Of a stretch of 64,000 nt of DNA, positions 63,257-64,000 are shown piece by piece; the first letter of the stretch is position 1; the number at the start of each line of letters is the position of its first letter. The notes beneath the pieces are model-generated. The model had not been told where the DNA came from. It ran no database searches and saw only the letters and a program-made list of their open reading frames with translations. This DNA is from Limibacillus halophilus (GTDB lineage: Bacteria; Pseudomonadota; Alphaproteobacteria; Kiloniellales; CECT-8803), in the NCBI RefSeq assembly GCF_014191775.1, contig NZ_JACHXA010000004.1:124001-188000 (forward strand), in the 5' to 3' direction. Position numbers and translations under genes: made by a program.

Positions 63257-64000
63257 ATGGCAGCCAAAAGTGAAAAGGTGGTCTTCACCGGCGCTGAGGG
63301 ACAGAACCTCGCAGCGCGGCTTGATAGCCCGCAGGGCGAACCATTGGGCTATGCCTTGTTTGCGCACTGCTTTACCTGCAGTAAGGACATATTTGCGGCA
63401 TCGCGGATCGCGCGGGGCTTGGCGGAACAGGGTATCGCAGTACTTCGGTTTGATTTCACGGGGTTGGGTGCCAGCGACGGTGAGTTTGCCAACACCAACT
63501 TTTCCAGCAATATCCAGGACCTGTTGTCGGCCGTTGCTTTTCTGCGTCGTGACTATCAGGCGCCAGCACTACTGGTCGGGCACAGTTTGGGCGGTGCCGC
63601 AGTGCTGGCCGCGGCCGGGGATGTTCCTGAATGCCGCGCCGTGGCCACCATCGGCGCACCTGCCGATCCGGCACACGTGGCCCATAACTTCGGCGCCTCT
63701 CAGGAGGAGATCGAACGGGTTGGTGAGGCGGAGGTTACCCTTGCTGGCCGCAAATTCACGATCAAAAAGCAGTTTTTGGACGATATCGCCAGCCAGCGGC
63801 TGGAAAATCGTATATCGGAGCTAAAGAGGGCGCTCTTGATTTTCCATGCACCGCTCGACAACACCGTGGGAATTGATAACGCGAGCCGTATATTCATCGC
63901 GGCGAAGCACCCAAAGTCATTTGTTTCGCTTGACCAAGCCGATCATCTCCTCAGTCGCCATGAAGATGCCGCTTATGTTGCGCAAGTTCTGAGTGCCTGG
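63257..64000 (+). CDS. Alpha/beta hydrolase, probably the N-terminal part of an OsmC-fusion (partial)
   Basis: The first 248 codons of a protein that runs past the window end. The visible part is an alpha/beta hydrolase: oxyanion region [12 protein letters not shown], nucleophile elbow GHSLGG with Ser, acid [10 protein letters not shown], and His in [13 protein letters not shown]. Family knowledge: proteins of this type usually continue into a C-terminal OsmC peroxidase-like domain, but that part is out of view. GGAAGGAA lies about six bases ahead of ATG 63257. It is divergent from the NUDIX gene. Confidence 0.88.
   Translation, partial: MAAKSEKVVFTGAEGQNLAARLDSPQGEPLGYALFAHCFTCSKDIFAASRIARGLAEQGIAVLRFDFTGLGASDGEFANTNFSSNIQDLLSAVAFLRRDYQAPALLVGHSLGGAAVLAAAGDVPECRAVATIGAPADPAHVAHNFGASQEEIERVGEAEVTLAGRKFTIKKQFLDDIASQRLENRISELKRALLIFHAPLDNTVGIDNASRIFIAAKHPKSFVSLDQADHLLSRHEDAAYVAQVLSAW

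Noticed and set aside
1-64000. CRISPR arrays, insertion sequences, rRNA genes and replication origins
   Set aside because: No regular direct repeats with spacers, transposase, rRNA core sequence or DnaA-box cluster was seen.

Overview
The window looks like a stretch of an alphaproteobacterial chromosome, probably Rhodospirillales-like (the order is an inference). Supporting signs are an NDUFS4-type complex I accessory subunit, an AapJQMP general amino-acid transporter, a phospholipid N-methyltransferase, a bactofilin, glutathione-dependent formaldehyde oxidation, and a form II aerobic CO-dehydrogenase-type cluster. Coding density is high, with many ATGA, TGATG and GTGA gene junctions. Two tRNAs (Pro-TGG, Arg-TCT) and one cobalamin riboswitch are present. 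No IS element, CRISPR array or rRNA is visible.

Layout. 1-5025: a partial SoeA-like molybdoenzyme, a divergent bactofilin, and the formaldehyde pair frmA-fghA. 5207-7883: an unrecognised two-gene locus with A/T-rich segments. 8062-9831: a class II aldolase and an ATP-grasp ligase. 9941-28632: about 19 kb on the minus strand holding a branched-chain-type (Liv) ABC transporter, the molybdenum hydroxylase genes coxG-coxS-coxL-coxM, a ydbH-ynbE-ydbL envelope bridge set lying inside the cox locus, and the maturation genes coxD-coxE-XdhC(N)-XdhC(C)-MocA. CoxL carries AYRGAGR, the form II signature, so CO may not be the substrate. 28942-35516: an ion antiporter, a universal stress protein, an ABC ATPase and permease with a methyltransferase but no binding protein, an HDAC-like amidohydrolase and a DUF192 protein. 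35571-40347: tRNA-Pro, small membrane proteins, two methyltransferases, and a GT2 glycosyltransferase divergent from a GT-C-like membrane protein. 40440-43635: B12 riboswitch, BtuB-type receptor and BtuF-type binding protein. 43776-45520: complex I subunit, tRNA-Arg and a two-gene phage-like LamG module. 45576-47206: hisI and metC. 47483-51834: aapJQMP. 51920-53459: a tandem pair of divergent sulfotransferase-like proteins. 53456-57124: cysK-alaX-sseA-GNAT operon. 57305-62546: a complete five-gene dipeptide ABC transporter. 62558-64000: an ADP-ribose pyrophosphatase and the start of an alpha/beta hydrolase.

Themes are import of small organic compounds (Liv, Aap, Dpp), molybdenum-enzyme oxidations (SoeA, Cox), one-carbon detoxification and sulfur amino-acid metabolism. 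The least explained parts are the 5207-7883 locus, the LamG pair beside tRNA-Arg, the sulfotransferase-like pair, and the form II hydroxylase whose real substrate is open.
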